Shown: piece by piece, positions 55,301 through 62,306 of the stretch
How the letters are laid out: the number at the start of each line of letters is the position of its first letter
Numbering within the stretch: the stretch's first letter is position 1
Assembly (NCBI RefSeq): GCF_003367235.1
Contig: NZ_QRGP01000002.1
Span: 511,501 to 575,500 of the forward strand
Length of the DNA: 64,000 nucleotides
Direction: 5' to 3'
Origin: Sphingorhabdus pulchriflava
Lineage (GTDB): Bacteria; Pseudomonadota; Alphaproteobacteria; Sphingomonadales; Sphingomonadaceae
Translations under genes and position numbers: made by a program
The notes under the pieces: model-generated
Database searches by the model: none
What the model was told of the DNA's origin: nothing
What the model saw: only the letters and a program-made list of their open reading frames with translations

Positions 55301-55336
55301 CGCAGCGGTTTAGCGCGATGCGCGCCGGGCGCAAGC

Positions 55337-55942
55337 TCATCCTTTGCGCAGCGCCTCTGCCACCTGACCGAGCCGCTCTTTCCCCCAGAAAATTTCATTT
55401 CCGACGAAAAATGTGGGCACGCCAAATGCACCGCGCGCAGCGGCCTTTTCGGTGTTTGCCAACAGTTCTGCCTTGACCTCTGAGTCCTCGACTTTGGCAA
55501 GCAGCGCTGCTCCATCCAGCCCGGCTGCGTCGAGTACGTCTTTGACAACCGCCGCGTCGCCCATATTCGCGCCATGCTCCCACATTGCCGCCATGACAGC
55601 CTCAACATAGGGCATGAAACATCCCAAATGCTGCGCAGCAACTGCACCGCGCATCAGGTACAGCGAATTGATCGGAAAATGGGGGTTCATTTTGAAAGGT
55701 ATGTTGTGCGCCGTCACGAAACGGTTGAACTCAAGCATTTCATAATCGCGCTTCGCCGGCGTTTCAGCATAGCGCATCATTGGCGCCTGATTGTTGGTGA
55801 TTTTGAACAGGCCGCCCAGCAGGATGGGAACATAGGTGGCCGTCGCACCGGTTGCATTGCACAGTTCAGGAAGCACCTTGTGCGCTAGATAACTGTTGGG
55901 GCCACCGAAATCGAAAAGAAATTCAAAACTTTTGCTCACCAT
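55337..55942 (-). CDS. 2-hydroxychromene-2-carboxylate isomerase family protein (DsbA/kappa-GST fold)
   Basis: 201 residues from the ATG at 55942. It has a thioredoxin-like start (FEFLFDFGGPNSYLAHKVLPEL, with the Ser of the HCCA isomerase branch in place of the CXXC) and the cis-Pro loop GAFGVPTFFVGNEIFWGKERL near the C-terminus. Family members use glutathione in aromatic degradation or act as kappa-class GSTs. It overlaps the SDR gene by 7 bases. No naphthalene or PAH genes are in this window. Confidence 0.87.
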   Translation of the reverse strand: MVSKSFEFLFDFGGPNSYLAHKVLPELCNATGATATYVPILLGGLFKITNNQAPMMRYAETPAKRDYEMLEFNRFVTAHNIPFKMNPHFPINSLYLMRGAVAAQHLGCFMPYVEAVMAAMWEHGANMGDAAVVKDVLDAAGLDGAALLAKVEDSEVKAELLANTEKAAARGAFGVPTFFVGNEIFWGKERLGQVAEALRKG

Positions 55943-56661
55943 GTCTCTCCCCAAGGGCGCAGGTCCATCTCATGGGTCCAGGCGCTGCGATGCTGCTTAT
56001 GCAGCGCAACATATTGCGCAGCAATGGCTTCCGGCGAGAGCACCAGATCATTCGCCTTGGCGTCGTCAAAATCGGGGCGAAGACCGCGGATGAATTCGGT
56101 ATCGATGCCGCCATCGATGATGCTGTGAGCGACATGGATGTTTTGCGGTCCCAGTTCGCGCGCCATCGATTGGGCCAGCATGCGCAGCGCAGCCTTCGCG
56201 CCCGAGAAAGCCGAATAGCCCGAACCGCCCCGGATCGAGGCGGTCGCGCCGGTAAAGATAATCGTGCCACGTTGGCGCCGCACCATATGCTTTGCGGCTT
56301 CGCGGCCCATCAGGAAACCGGCAAAGGTCGCCATCTCCCAGACCTTGCGGTAGACCTGCGCGGTGGTGTCGGTGATGCCAAAACGCACATTGGCGCCGAT
56401 GTTGAATATCGCGACCTCGATAGGCCCGATATCGCGTTCGATAGTCTCGACCAATGCTACCATCGCATCTTCATCGCGCGCATCCGCCGGATAGGCATGA
56501 GCTTTGTGTCCGGCGTCGCGGATGGATTGCGCCAGTTCCTCCAGCTTGTCGGCATGGCGCGCACGGCGGTTGACGCAGGCGGTGTAGCCTTCGGCGGCAA
56601 AGGCTTTGGCGATCGCTCCGCCGGTTGCATCACCGGCACCGATAATCAGGGCTGCGGACAT
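55936..56661 (-). CDS. Atypical short-chain dehydrogenase (SDR_c10-like) lacking the catalytic Tyr
   Basis: 241 residues from the ATG at 56661. The nucleotide loop reads IIGAGDATGGAIAK, an incomplete match to TGxxxGxG. At the active site Phe152 replaces the Tyr of YxxxK, while Lys156 is kept (YSAFSGAKAALR). This combination defines a subgroup I remember as cd05373/SDR_c10. It may bind NAD(P) without the usual redox chemistry. Paired with the isomerase gene and divergent from an HxlR regulator. Confidence 0.82.
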   Translation of the reverse strand: MSAALIIGAGDATGGAIAKAFAAEGYTACVNRRARHADKLEELAQSIRDAGHKAHAYPADARDEDAMVALVETIERDIGPIEVAIFNIGANVRFGITDTTAQVYRKVWEMATFAGFLMGREAAKHMVRRQRGTIIFTGATASIRGGSGYSAFSGAKAALRMLAQSMARELGPQNIHVAHSIIDGGIDTEFIRGLRPDFDDAKANDLVLSPEAIAAQYVALHKQHRSAWTHEMDLRPWGETW

Positions 56662-56682
56662 AAGCGAATCTCCTTGGCGCTC

Positions 56683-56708
56683 CATAGTAGCTATGATAAG
56701 CATAGTAA
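56683..56708. promoter_or_regulatory. Repeated CATAG/CTATG half-sites, likely HxlR operator
   Basis: CATAG-TAG-CTATG-ATAAG-CATAG, three half-sites in alternating orientation, in the divergent gap between the SDR and hxlR genes, followed by TAAC. Confidence 0.5.
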
Positions 56709-56735
56709 CAAGTGGAATTTAAAAGGGCTGATTGC

Positions 56736-57233
56736 ATGCCGCGCCGCACCGATCTGTCAGACACTTTTTGCCCAGTTGGCCGTTCGGCGGAACTTGTCGG
56801 CGACCGTGCTGTGCTGCTGATTTTGCGCGACCTGTTTTTTGGCGTACGCCGGTTCGAAGCTTTCCAGGCGAACACCGGCCTTGGCCCGCAGATTTTGGCG
56901 GACCGGCTCAAACGGATGGAACGGGAGGGCGTAGTCGAAAAACGGCCATACCAGCAACGTCCCGTTCGCCACGAATACTGGCTCACCGACAAAGGCAAAG
57001 CGTTGTTCGATGTGCTCTATGCCATGCGCAACTGGGCCGAACGCTGGGCCTATTCTCCTGAGGAAAATGGCGCGTTTGGGCGAGCTGTTCGCTATACGCA
57101 CCGGAAATGTGGAACAGACGTCGGGCTTTCTAGCATTTGCCCGCAATGTGGTGATATGCTGGGTTATGGCGATCTGAAAGGCGAGATGTCGCCTGCGTTG
57201 TTAGCCGAGAGAGAAGCGCGAGTAGCGCGCTAG
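56736..57233 (+). CDS. HxlR-family transcriptional regulator
   Basis: 165 residues from the ATG at 56736 (a GTG at 56712 is an alternative). The HxlR winged helix begins with the conserved Cys (FCPVGRSAELVGDRAVLLILRDLFFGVRRFEAF), then LADRLKRMEREGVVEKRPYQQRP. The C-terminal extension holds Cys residues in RKCG and ICPQCGD, a possible small zinc site. It probably controls the divergent SDR-isomerase pair, sensing a reactive aldehyde or quinone. Confidence 0.9.
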   Translation: MPRRTDLSDTFCPVGRSAELVGDRAVLLILRDLFFGVRRFEAFQANTGLGPQILADRLKRMEREGVVEKRPYQQRPVRHEYWLTDKGKALFDVLYAMRNWAERWAYSPEENGAFGRAVRYTHRKCGTDVGLSSICPQCGDMLGYGDLKGEMSPALLAEREARVAR

Positions 57234-57234
57234 G

Positions 57235-57600
57235 TCACGCCTTCTCCAGCGTGCACTGCAGCGGGTGCTGGTGCTTCTTGGCGAAGTCCATCACCTGGTT
57301 CACCTTGGTTTCGGCAACCTCATAGGTGAAGATTCCGCAAACGCCGACACCCTTCTGGTGGACGTGCAGCATCACCCGCGTCGCTTGCTCGGTATCCATC
57401 TGGAAAAAGGCTTTCAGCACATGGACGACGAATTCCATCGGCGTGTAATCGTCGTTGAGCAGCAGGACTTTATACTGGCTGGGCTTTTTGGTCTTGGGCC
57501 GCGTACGCGTGGCAAGCCCGACGCCCGGTCCGCGTGTATCGTCCCGATCACCGTCTGGTCCCGCTGTAACGCGAATATTTGAATGTCGGTCCAAAGCCAT
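57235..57600 (-). CDS. clpS: ClpS, adaptor of the ClpAP protease
   Basis: 121 residues from the ATG at 57600. A disordered N-terminus (about 1-35) precedes the ClpS domain with [20 protein letters not shown] and the substrate-pocket residues around [21 protein letters not shown]. It delivers N-degron proteins with Leu, Phe, Trp or Tyr ends to ClpAP. clpA, often next downstream, is absent; the next gene is the convergent hxlR. Confidence 0.95.
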   Translation of the reverse strand: MALDRHSNIRVTAGPDGDRDDTRGPGVGLATRTRPKTKKPSQYKVLLLNDDYTPMEFVVHVLKAFFQMDTEQATRVMLHVHQKGVGVCGIFTYEVAETKVNQVMDFAKKHQHPLQCTLEKA

Positions 57601-57661
57601 ATCCTGAAAATAGGGTAAGGTGGGGGCGTTCCGCAAGTGCTGTTAATGGTAAATCGCGCAC

Positions 57662-57698
57662 AAAGAAAAAGCCGCCCTTCCGGTTGGGAAGGACGGCT
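57662..57698 (-). terminator. Rho-independent terminator of the phasin gene
   Basis: 12-bp stem with one mismatch: on the - strand AGCCGTCCTTCC-CAACC-GGAAGGGCGGCT followed by TTTTCTTTG, about 100 bases after the phasin stop. Confidence 0.85.
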
Positions 57699-57797
57699 CT
57701 TTCAAAATGCGCCGGTTTGTCTGGTTTCCTGCCTCCAGGGAGGAGAGGAGAGAGGGGGCAGGTGCTCTAACGCCCCGGCGCAATCTTCCAGGAGGGC

Positions 57798-58421
57798 TTA
57801 TGCAGCCTTCTTGAAAAAGTCGGCAGCGACCGCGAAACGGTTCGAGATCGGCTGGAACATGTCGTTTGCAAGCTTGACGAGCGCTTCGGTGTTCTTCGAA
57901 CCCTGCGCAACCGCAGTGTCAAAGCCCTTGCGCATCCATTCGCCCTGCAGCTTTACGAAGTCGGTCGGGTTTTTCACGGCCGTAACTTCCTTCACAGCTG
58001 CCTGAGCTTCTTCGAAGTTCTTCTTGGCATATTCGAGGTTGGTCTTGCCCAGATCCTGTGCGCCCTTGGCGACGATCTTGCCGGCTTCGACCAGTGCTTC
58101 GAGGTTGGCCTTGTTGAACTCGGTTGCTTCAGCAGCGAGCTTCTTGCCCTTTTCAGCAGCTTCGGTTGCCTTTTCGCGCACGTCGGCGAAAAAGTCTGCA
58201 GCCTTGGCCTGTGCTTCCTTGGCGGTCTTTTCTACGGTGTCAGTCATTTTCTTGACTCCTTCAGAGAGGGGTTTGTCATCGACAGAGACAATGCTCGTCA
58301 CCAGCTGCTCGGCCTTTTCAGGCTTGGCTTCGGTTGCAGTGACAACCGGCTTTGCGGGTGCAGCCTTGGGCGCCGCAGTCTTGCGGGCTTTGGTTGCGGT
58401 CGTTTCAGCCTTGCTTGCCAT
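57798..58421 (-). CDS. phaP: Phasin family protein (PHB granule-associated)
   Basis: 207 residues from the ATG at 58421 (another ATG at 58427). Residues 1-60 are Ala/Lys/Pro-rich and disordered; the phasin domain follows (FNKANLEALVEAGKIVAKGAQDLGKTNLEYAKKNFEEA and GEWMRKGFDTAVAQGSKNTEALVKLANDMFQPI), an amphipathic helical coat for PHB granules. A second ATG at 58247 has a strong Shine-Dalgarno AAGGAG 8 bases upstream and would give a 149-residue core form. Two TGC-N3-GCA sites lie directly upstream. Confidence 0.88.
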   Translation of the reverse strand: MASKAETTATKARKTAAPKAAPAKPVVTATEAKPEKAEQLVTSIVSVDDKPLSEGVKKMTDTVEKTAKEAQAKAADFFADVREKATEAAEKGKKLAAEATEFNKANLEALVEAGKIVAKGAQDLGKTNLEYAKKNFEEAQAAVKEVTAVKNPTDFVKLQGEWMRKGFDTAVAQGSKNTEALVKLANDMFQPISNRFAVAADFFKKAA

Positions 58422-58442
58422 TTTCATGCACCATTTCTGTTT

Positions 58443-58457
58443 TGTTGCAGTGCACAA
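58443..58457. promoter_or_regulatory. PhaR-like operator, phasin site 1
   Basis: TGTTGC-AGT-GCACAA, 22 bases before the phasin ATG (58421). Shares the core TGC-N3-GCA with sites before glnK and phaC. Confidence 0.5.
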
Positions 58458-58488
58458 TAATGATTCAGGGGAGGGGAGTCAATAAAAA

Positions 58489-58503
58489 TGGTGCAGTGCA
58501 CAA
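58489..58503. promoter_or_regulatory. PhaR-like operator, phasin site 2
   Basis: TGGTGC-AGT-GCACAA, 46 bases upstream of site 1 with the same orientation and the same centre AGT. Confidence 0.5.
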
Positions 58504-58532
58504 AAAATAAAATCCGCCTTTTACAGCGGATT
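58503..58532 (-). terminator. Rho-independent terminator of the acyl-CoA dehydrogenase operon
   Basis: On the - strand AATCCGC-TGTAAAAG-GCGGATT followed by TTATTTTTTG. It sits immediately upstream of the phasin regulatory sites. Confidence 0.8.
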
Positions 58533-58542
58533 GTTTGAAAAG

Positions 58543-58570
58543 CTGTCCCCGGGGATGGTCCCGGGGACAG
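58543..58570. terminator. Strong GC hairpin after the acyl-CoA dehydrogenase operon
   Basis: CTGTCCCCGGG-GATGGT-CCCGGGGACAG, a perfect 11-bp stem, 17 bases after the dehydrogenase stop. It has only a TTTT tail, so it may act with the following hairpin as a tandem terminator. Confidence 0.6.
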
Positions 58571-58587
58571 TTTAGGCGATGCGTGCT

Positions 58588-59724
58588 TTATGCGGCTTCG
58601 TCGATAACGAGCCGTTCAAACCGGTCATAGTGATAATCTGCAGAACCAAATTGGCCTTCGATGAGCGTCGCGCGCTTGAAGTAATGGCCGATCGCCAGTT
58701 CCTGCGTGATGCCGATGCCGCCATGCGTCTGGATCGCGTTCTGGCCGACAAATTTCGCTCCGCGCGAAACTTTCGCCTTGCACTGCGATACGGCGGCCAT
58801 GCGCTCATGCGCCGGCTTGTCGAGGTGCAGCGTGGCATAGGTCGTCATCGACTTGGCCTGTTCGACTTCCATGAACATGTCGACCATGCGGTGCTGCAAC
58901 ACCTGGAAGCGGGCGATCGGCTGGCCGAACTGTTGACGCTGCTTCGAATAGTCGAGCGTGCCTTCGTGCAGCTTGGCCATCACGCCGGTGGCTTCTGCAC
59001 AGACTGCGACCGTTGCCTCGTCGACAACACGGTCGATCAGGTCCATCCCGCCAGCGAGCAAAGCGTCGCCCGGAATGGCGACATTTTCGAAATACACTTC
59101 CGAAGCGCGGTTGCCGTCTACGGTCGGATAGTCGCGGCGGGTGATGCCGGGAAGGTTGGCGTCTATCAGGAACAGCTCAACGCCGTTACGCTCGCGGGTT
59201 GAGCCGCCTGTGCGCGCGGTGACGAGCAGGTGGGTCGCCCAAGGCGCGCAGTAAACAACGCCTTTGTGACCGTTGAGGATGTAACCGCTGCCGTCGGCCT
59301 TCGCCGTTGTGCGGATATTGGCGAGGTCATAACGGCCCTGCGGTTCGGCATAGGCAAAGGCGATGATGCTTTCGCCCGAGATGATACCCGGGATATGGGC
59401 CGCCGCCTGCGCGCCGCCAACAGCCTTCAGCGCGCCGCCGCCAATGACGACGGTCTGCAGATAAGGCTCGATCGCGATGACCTTGCCGAATTCTTCCATC
59501 AGCAACGCGTTTTCCAGAGCGCCGCCGCCAAGGCCGCCATGCTCTTCGTCAAAGGCTGCGCCCAGCAGGCCCAGCTCATTGGCAAGCGCATTCCAGATGC
59601 CCGGATCACGGCCCGCATCGGTCGCGATCATTTTCTGGCGGGTGTCGAAATCATAAGTATCGGCCAGAAAGCGCGCGAGCGTGTCGCGGATCATCCCCTG
59701 GGTTTCGTTATAGGTAAAATCCAT
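58588..59724 (-). CDS. Acyl-CoA dehydrogenase, smaller subunit type
   Basis: 378 residues with the acyl-CoA dehydrogenase fold (ENALLMEEFGKVIAIEPYLQT; IAFAYAEPQGRYDL; FGQPIARFQVLQHRMVDMFMEVEQAKSM; IQTHGGIGITQELAIGHYFKR). The C-terminal region reads LIEGQFGSADYH rather than the usual YEGT-X-IQ, so the canonical catalytic Glu position is unusual. It is 14 bases behind a second acyl-CoA dehydrogenase gene. Adjacent unlike pairs often form alpha2-beta2 enzymes acting on steroid or branched side chains. Confidence 0.9.
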   Translation of the reverse strand: MDFTYNETQGMIRDTLARFLADTYDFDTRQKMIATDAGRDPGIWNALANELGLLGAAFDEEHGGLGGGALENALLMEEFGKVIAIEPYLQTVVIGGGALKAVGGAQAAAHIPGIISGESIIAFAYAEPQGRYDLANIRTTAKADGSGYILNGHKGVVYCAPWATHLLVTARTGGSTRERNGVELFLIDANLPGITRRDYPTVDGNRASEVYFENVAIPGDALLAGGMDLIDRVVDEATVAVCAEATGVMAKLHEGTLDYSKQRQQFGQPIARFQVLQHRMVDMFMEVEQAKSMTTYATLHLDKPAHERMAAVSQCKAKVSRGAKFVGQNAIQTHGGIGITQELAIGHYFKRATLIEGQFGSADYHYDRFERLVIDEAA

Positions 59725-59738
59725 TTTCGCTTATCCTC

Positions 59739-60932
59739 TCAAAGACCCAGAACCATCTTGGCGATGATGTTATGCTGGATCTCGTTGGATCCGCCATAAA
59801 TGGTGGTCTTGCGCATGTTGAAATAGCTCGGCGCTGTGCGATGCGCATAGTCCGGGCCGATCGGGTGCTCGTTGTCGCCCTCGCCAAAGCCACGGAAGTA
59901 AGGCGCGCCATAATGGCCGACCGCTTCCAATGCGAGTTCAGTAATGCGCTGCTGGATTTCCGATCCCTTGATCTTGAGCAGGCTCGATTCCGGTCCCGGG
60001 CCACGCCCTGCCGCTTCACCCGCCAGGCTACGCAGCTCGGTGAATTCGAGTGCAGTCAGGTCGGTCTGCAGCTCGGCCACCTTGCGCTTGAAGAACGGGT
60101 TGGCGAGCAGCGGACGATCGCCATCCTGTTCGGAACGGGCGATATCCTTGATGCGCTCTATACCGCGCTTTGAGGCCGCGACGCCGGCAATGCCCGTACG
60201 TTCGTGGGCAAGCAGGAACTTGGCGCAGGTCCAGCCTTTATTCTCCTCGTAAACGCGGTTTTCAACCGGAACGCGGACGTCCTCGAGCCAGACTTCGTTC
60301 ACTTCATGCTCGCCGCCCAAGGTGATGATCGGGCGCACGGTGATGCCAGGCGTTTTCATGTCTACAAGGAGGAAGCTGATGCCCTCCTGCTGCTTGGCAT
60401 CGGAATCGGTGCGGACAAGGAAGAAACCCCAATCGGCATGCTGTGCCATCGTCGTCCAGGTTTTCTGGCCGTTGACGACATAATGTTCGCCATCGCGCAC
60501 GGCTTTGGTGCGCAGCGAGGCAAGGTCCGAGCCCGAGCCAGGTTCCGAATAGCCCTGGCACCACCAATCCTCACCCGAAAGGATTCGGGGAAGGAACTTG
60601 GCTTTCTGCTCCGGCGTTCCGAAAGTATAGATAACGGGGCCAACCATCGATAGGCCGAAGGGCATCAAACGGATGCAATCGGCGCGGGCGGTTTCTTCCG
60701 ACCAGATATAGCGCTGGGTGGGGCTCCAGCCGGTGCCGCCATATTCAACCGGCCATGCGGGGGCGACCCAGCCCTTTTTGTGCAAAATGCGGTGCCAGGC
60801 GAGGAAATCCTCTTTGCCCAGCTCGTCGCCTTCGTCTTGCTTGCCGCGCAGTTCCTGCGGGTAGTTTTCAGCGATAAATGCCCGCACTTCGTCACGGAAG
60901 GCGAGGTCTTCGGCAGTGAATTCCATATCCAT
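59739..60932 (-). CDS. Acyl-CoA dehydrogenase, larger subunit type
   Basis: 397 residues from the ATG at 60932, with GAGGAG 7 bases upstream. FAD and substrate motifs are QGYSEPGSGSDLASLRTKA and VNGQKTWTTMAQHADW; the C-terminus reads MRKTTIYGGSNEIQHNIIAK, with Gly where many family members carry the catalytic Glu (YEG). First gene of the two-gene operon. The substrate is unknown; fatty, branched-chain or isoprenoid acyl-CoA are possible. Confidence 0.92.
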   Translation of the reverse strand: MDMEFTAEDLAFRDEVRAFIAENYPQELRGKQDEGDELGKEDFLAWHRILHKKGWVAPAWPVEYGGTGWSPTQRYIWSEETARADCIRLMPFGLSMVGPVIYTFGTPEQKAKFLPRILSGEDWWCQGYSEPGSGSDLASLRTKAVRDGEHYVVNGQKTWTTMAQHADWGFFLVRTDSDAKQQEGISFLLVDMKTPGITVRPIITLGGEHEVNEVWLEDVRVPVENRVYEENKGWTCAKFLLAHERTGIAGVAASKRGIERIKDIARSEQDGDRPLLANPFFKRKVAELQTDLTALEFTELRSLAGEAAGRGPGPESSLLKIKGSEIQQRITELALEAVGHYGAPYFRGFGEGDNEHPIGPDYAHRTAPSYFNMRKTTIYGGSNEIQHNIIAKMVLGL

Positions 60933-61013
60933 GGCAGCTCTCCTCTGTTGCGGCAATGTAGCGCGCACGTCCTCGCAAAGCGAGCCGACTCGCACCAAAT
61001 CCGTCTGCCATTG

Positions 61014-61042
61014 GAATTACCGGACGTTTACGTAAACGTCAA
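61014..61042 (-). promoter_or_regulatory. Sigma-70 promoter of the acyl-CoA dehydrogenase operon
   Basis: On the - strand TTGACG, 17 bases, TAATTC, predicting a start at about 61007 and a 75-base leader. The spacer is occupied by the palindrome at 61023-61040, the classical layout for repression. Confidence 0.6.
61023..61040. promoter_or_regulatory. Perfect 18-bp palindrome, LiuR-like operator
   Basis: GACGTTTACGTAAACGTC. The TTTACGTAAAC core resembles, from memory, the site of the MerR-type regulator LiuR that controls branched-chain amino-acid and fatty-acid breakdown. It overlaps the -35 and spacer of the operon's promoter and also lies 66 bases before the divergent MFS gene. Confidence 0.6.
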
Positions 61043-61106
61043 TTGACCTGCCGCTATTTTACCAACATGGTGTCCCTTTAGATTTTGCCTTGAGGAGAGG
61101 GCATTT

Positions 61107-62306
61107 ATGGAGGAATGGCGGCGCGGTTGGCGCACCGTTTTGGGCGCGGCGCTGGCGGCAGCGACAGGCGTCAACCTGCTCTATTTTGTCTTCAGCCTGT
61201 TCATTCCCCATCTGCAAAAGGAAACCGGCTGGACACTCGGGCAGTTCTCTCAACTGCAGGCGATTGTCGGCATAGGCTCGCTCGCGGCACCGCTCGCCGG
61301 TTGGGCGATGGATCGATATGGATGTCGCAAAGTCTGGGCGGCCGGTATGGTCGCCATTGCCCTGTTATACATAGTGGTGGGTGTGGCACCGGTAATTCCG
61401 GCGATGTTTGGTGCCCTTGTATTCGCAACAGGCCTGATTGGCGTAGCAACCACGTCGATATCCTACACGCGGGCTGTTAACAGTTGGTTCGAGCGGCAAA
61501 GGGGCCTGGCGCTTGCGCTTTCGGCCACAGGAATTTCCCTTGCGGCCATATTCCTGCCGCCGGTGCTGGAGCGGATCATCACTCTTGAAGGGTGGCGCAC
61601 CGGCTATTTCATGTTGGCAGCGCTCGCCTTGTTCATCGGTTTACCGTCGATATTGTTCCTCGTCGCAGATCCGCCGCCCCGCAAGGCGAGTTCTTTGGAA
61701 GATCACGAAAGTTTGCAAACCGGCCCCGACTCTTTTTGGCGTAGCGGGACATTCTGGCTGATTGCCGTCAGCTATATCGGCATCAACATGCCCGCCTCCG
61801 GGATGCTTAGCCAGATGGTTCCGATGATGCTGGAGGAGGGTCTGACATCGGCACAGGCGGCATTCGGTATCTCCGCTTTTGCCGCAGGGCAGTTTTTCGG
61901 CAGGCTCGCCTGCGGCTGGTTGCTGGATAGGGTGAACCCGCAACGCACAGCGTTTTTCTTCACACTGATCCCGGCGATTGGATGTGTATTGCTGTGGCAG
62001 ACGCAGAATTATTATGCTGCGGCGCTTTTCGCTGTGGCGGCTATCGGTGTGCAGCAAGGGGCGGAGATTGATTTGCTCGCTTATTTTGTCGCCAGCCGTT
62101 TCGGAATGGATCGCTATGGCACCATCTATGGCTGGGTGCAGGTTGCAGGCTGGACCGGCACGTTGTGCGGCGTGCTGCTGTTCGGCAAAATTCACGACTG
62201 GACTGGTGACTATTCGCTGTTCCAGGCCGGTGCGGTCTTTTCCTATGTCATTGCCGCGACAGGTTTCCTGTTCATCCGGTTAAAGCCTCAGCGTGTCTTT
62301 ACATAG
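61107..62306 (+). CDS. MFS transporter, oxalate/formate-antiporter (monocarboxylate) type
   Basis: 399 residues with 12 predicted helices in two halves. The loop after helix 2 reads GWAMDRYGCRKVWAAG, close to the MFS motif G-X3-D-R-X-G-R-R; the second half has GWLLDRVNPQRT. The subtype resembles monocarboxylate or OFA-type carriers. Its position, divergent from two acyl-CoA dehydrogenases with a shared operator, suggests uptake of an organic acid that these enzymes degrade. The 3' end overlaps phaC by 19 bases on the opposite strand. Confidence 0.85.
   Translation: MEEWRRGWRTVLGAALAAATGVNLLYFVFSLFIPHLQKETGWTLGQFSQLQAIVGIGSLAAPLAGWAMDRYGCRKVWAAGMVAIALLYIVVGVAPVIPAMFGALVFATGLIGVATTSISYTRAVNSWFERQRGLALALSATGISLAAIFLPPVLERIITLEGWRTGYFMLAALALFIGLPSILFLVADPPPRKASSLEDHESLQTGPDSFWRSGTFWLIAVSYIGINMPASGMLSQMVPMMLEEGLTSAQAAFGISAFAAGQFFGRLACGWLLDRVNPQRTAFFFTLIPAIGCVLLWQTQNYYAAALFAVAAIGVQQGAEIDLLAYFVASRFGMDRYGTIYGWVQVAGWTGTLCGVLLFGKIHDWTGDYSLFQAGAVFSYVIAATGFLFIRLKPQRVFT

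Noticed and set aside
57601-57797. Possible second small RNA between clpS and the phasin gene
   Set aside because: The hairpin here with its T-run on the - strand is explained as the phasin terminator; no promoter or second structure is visible.
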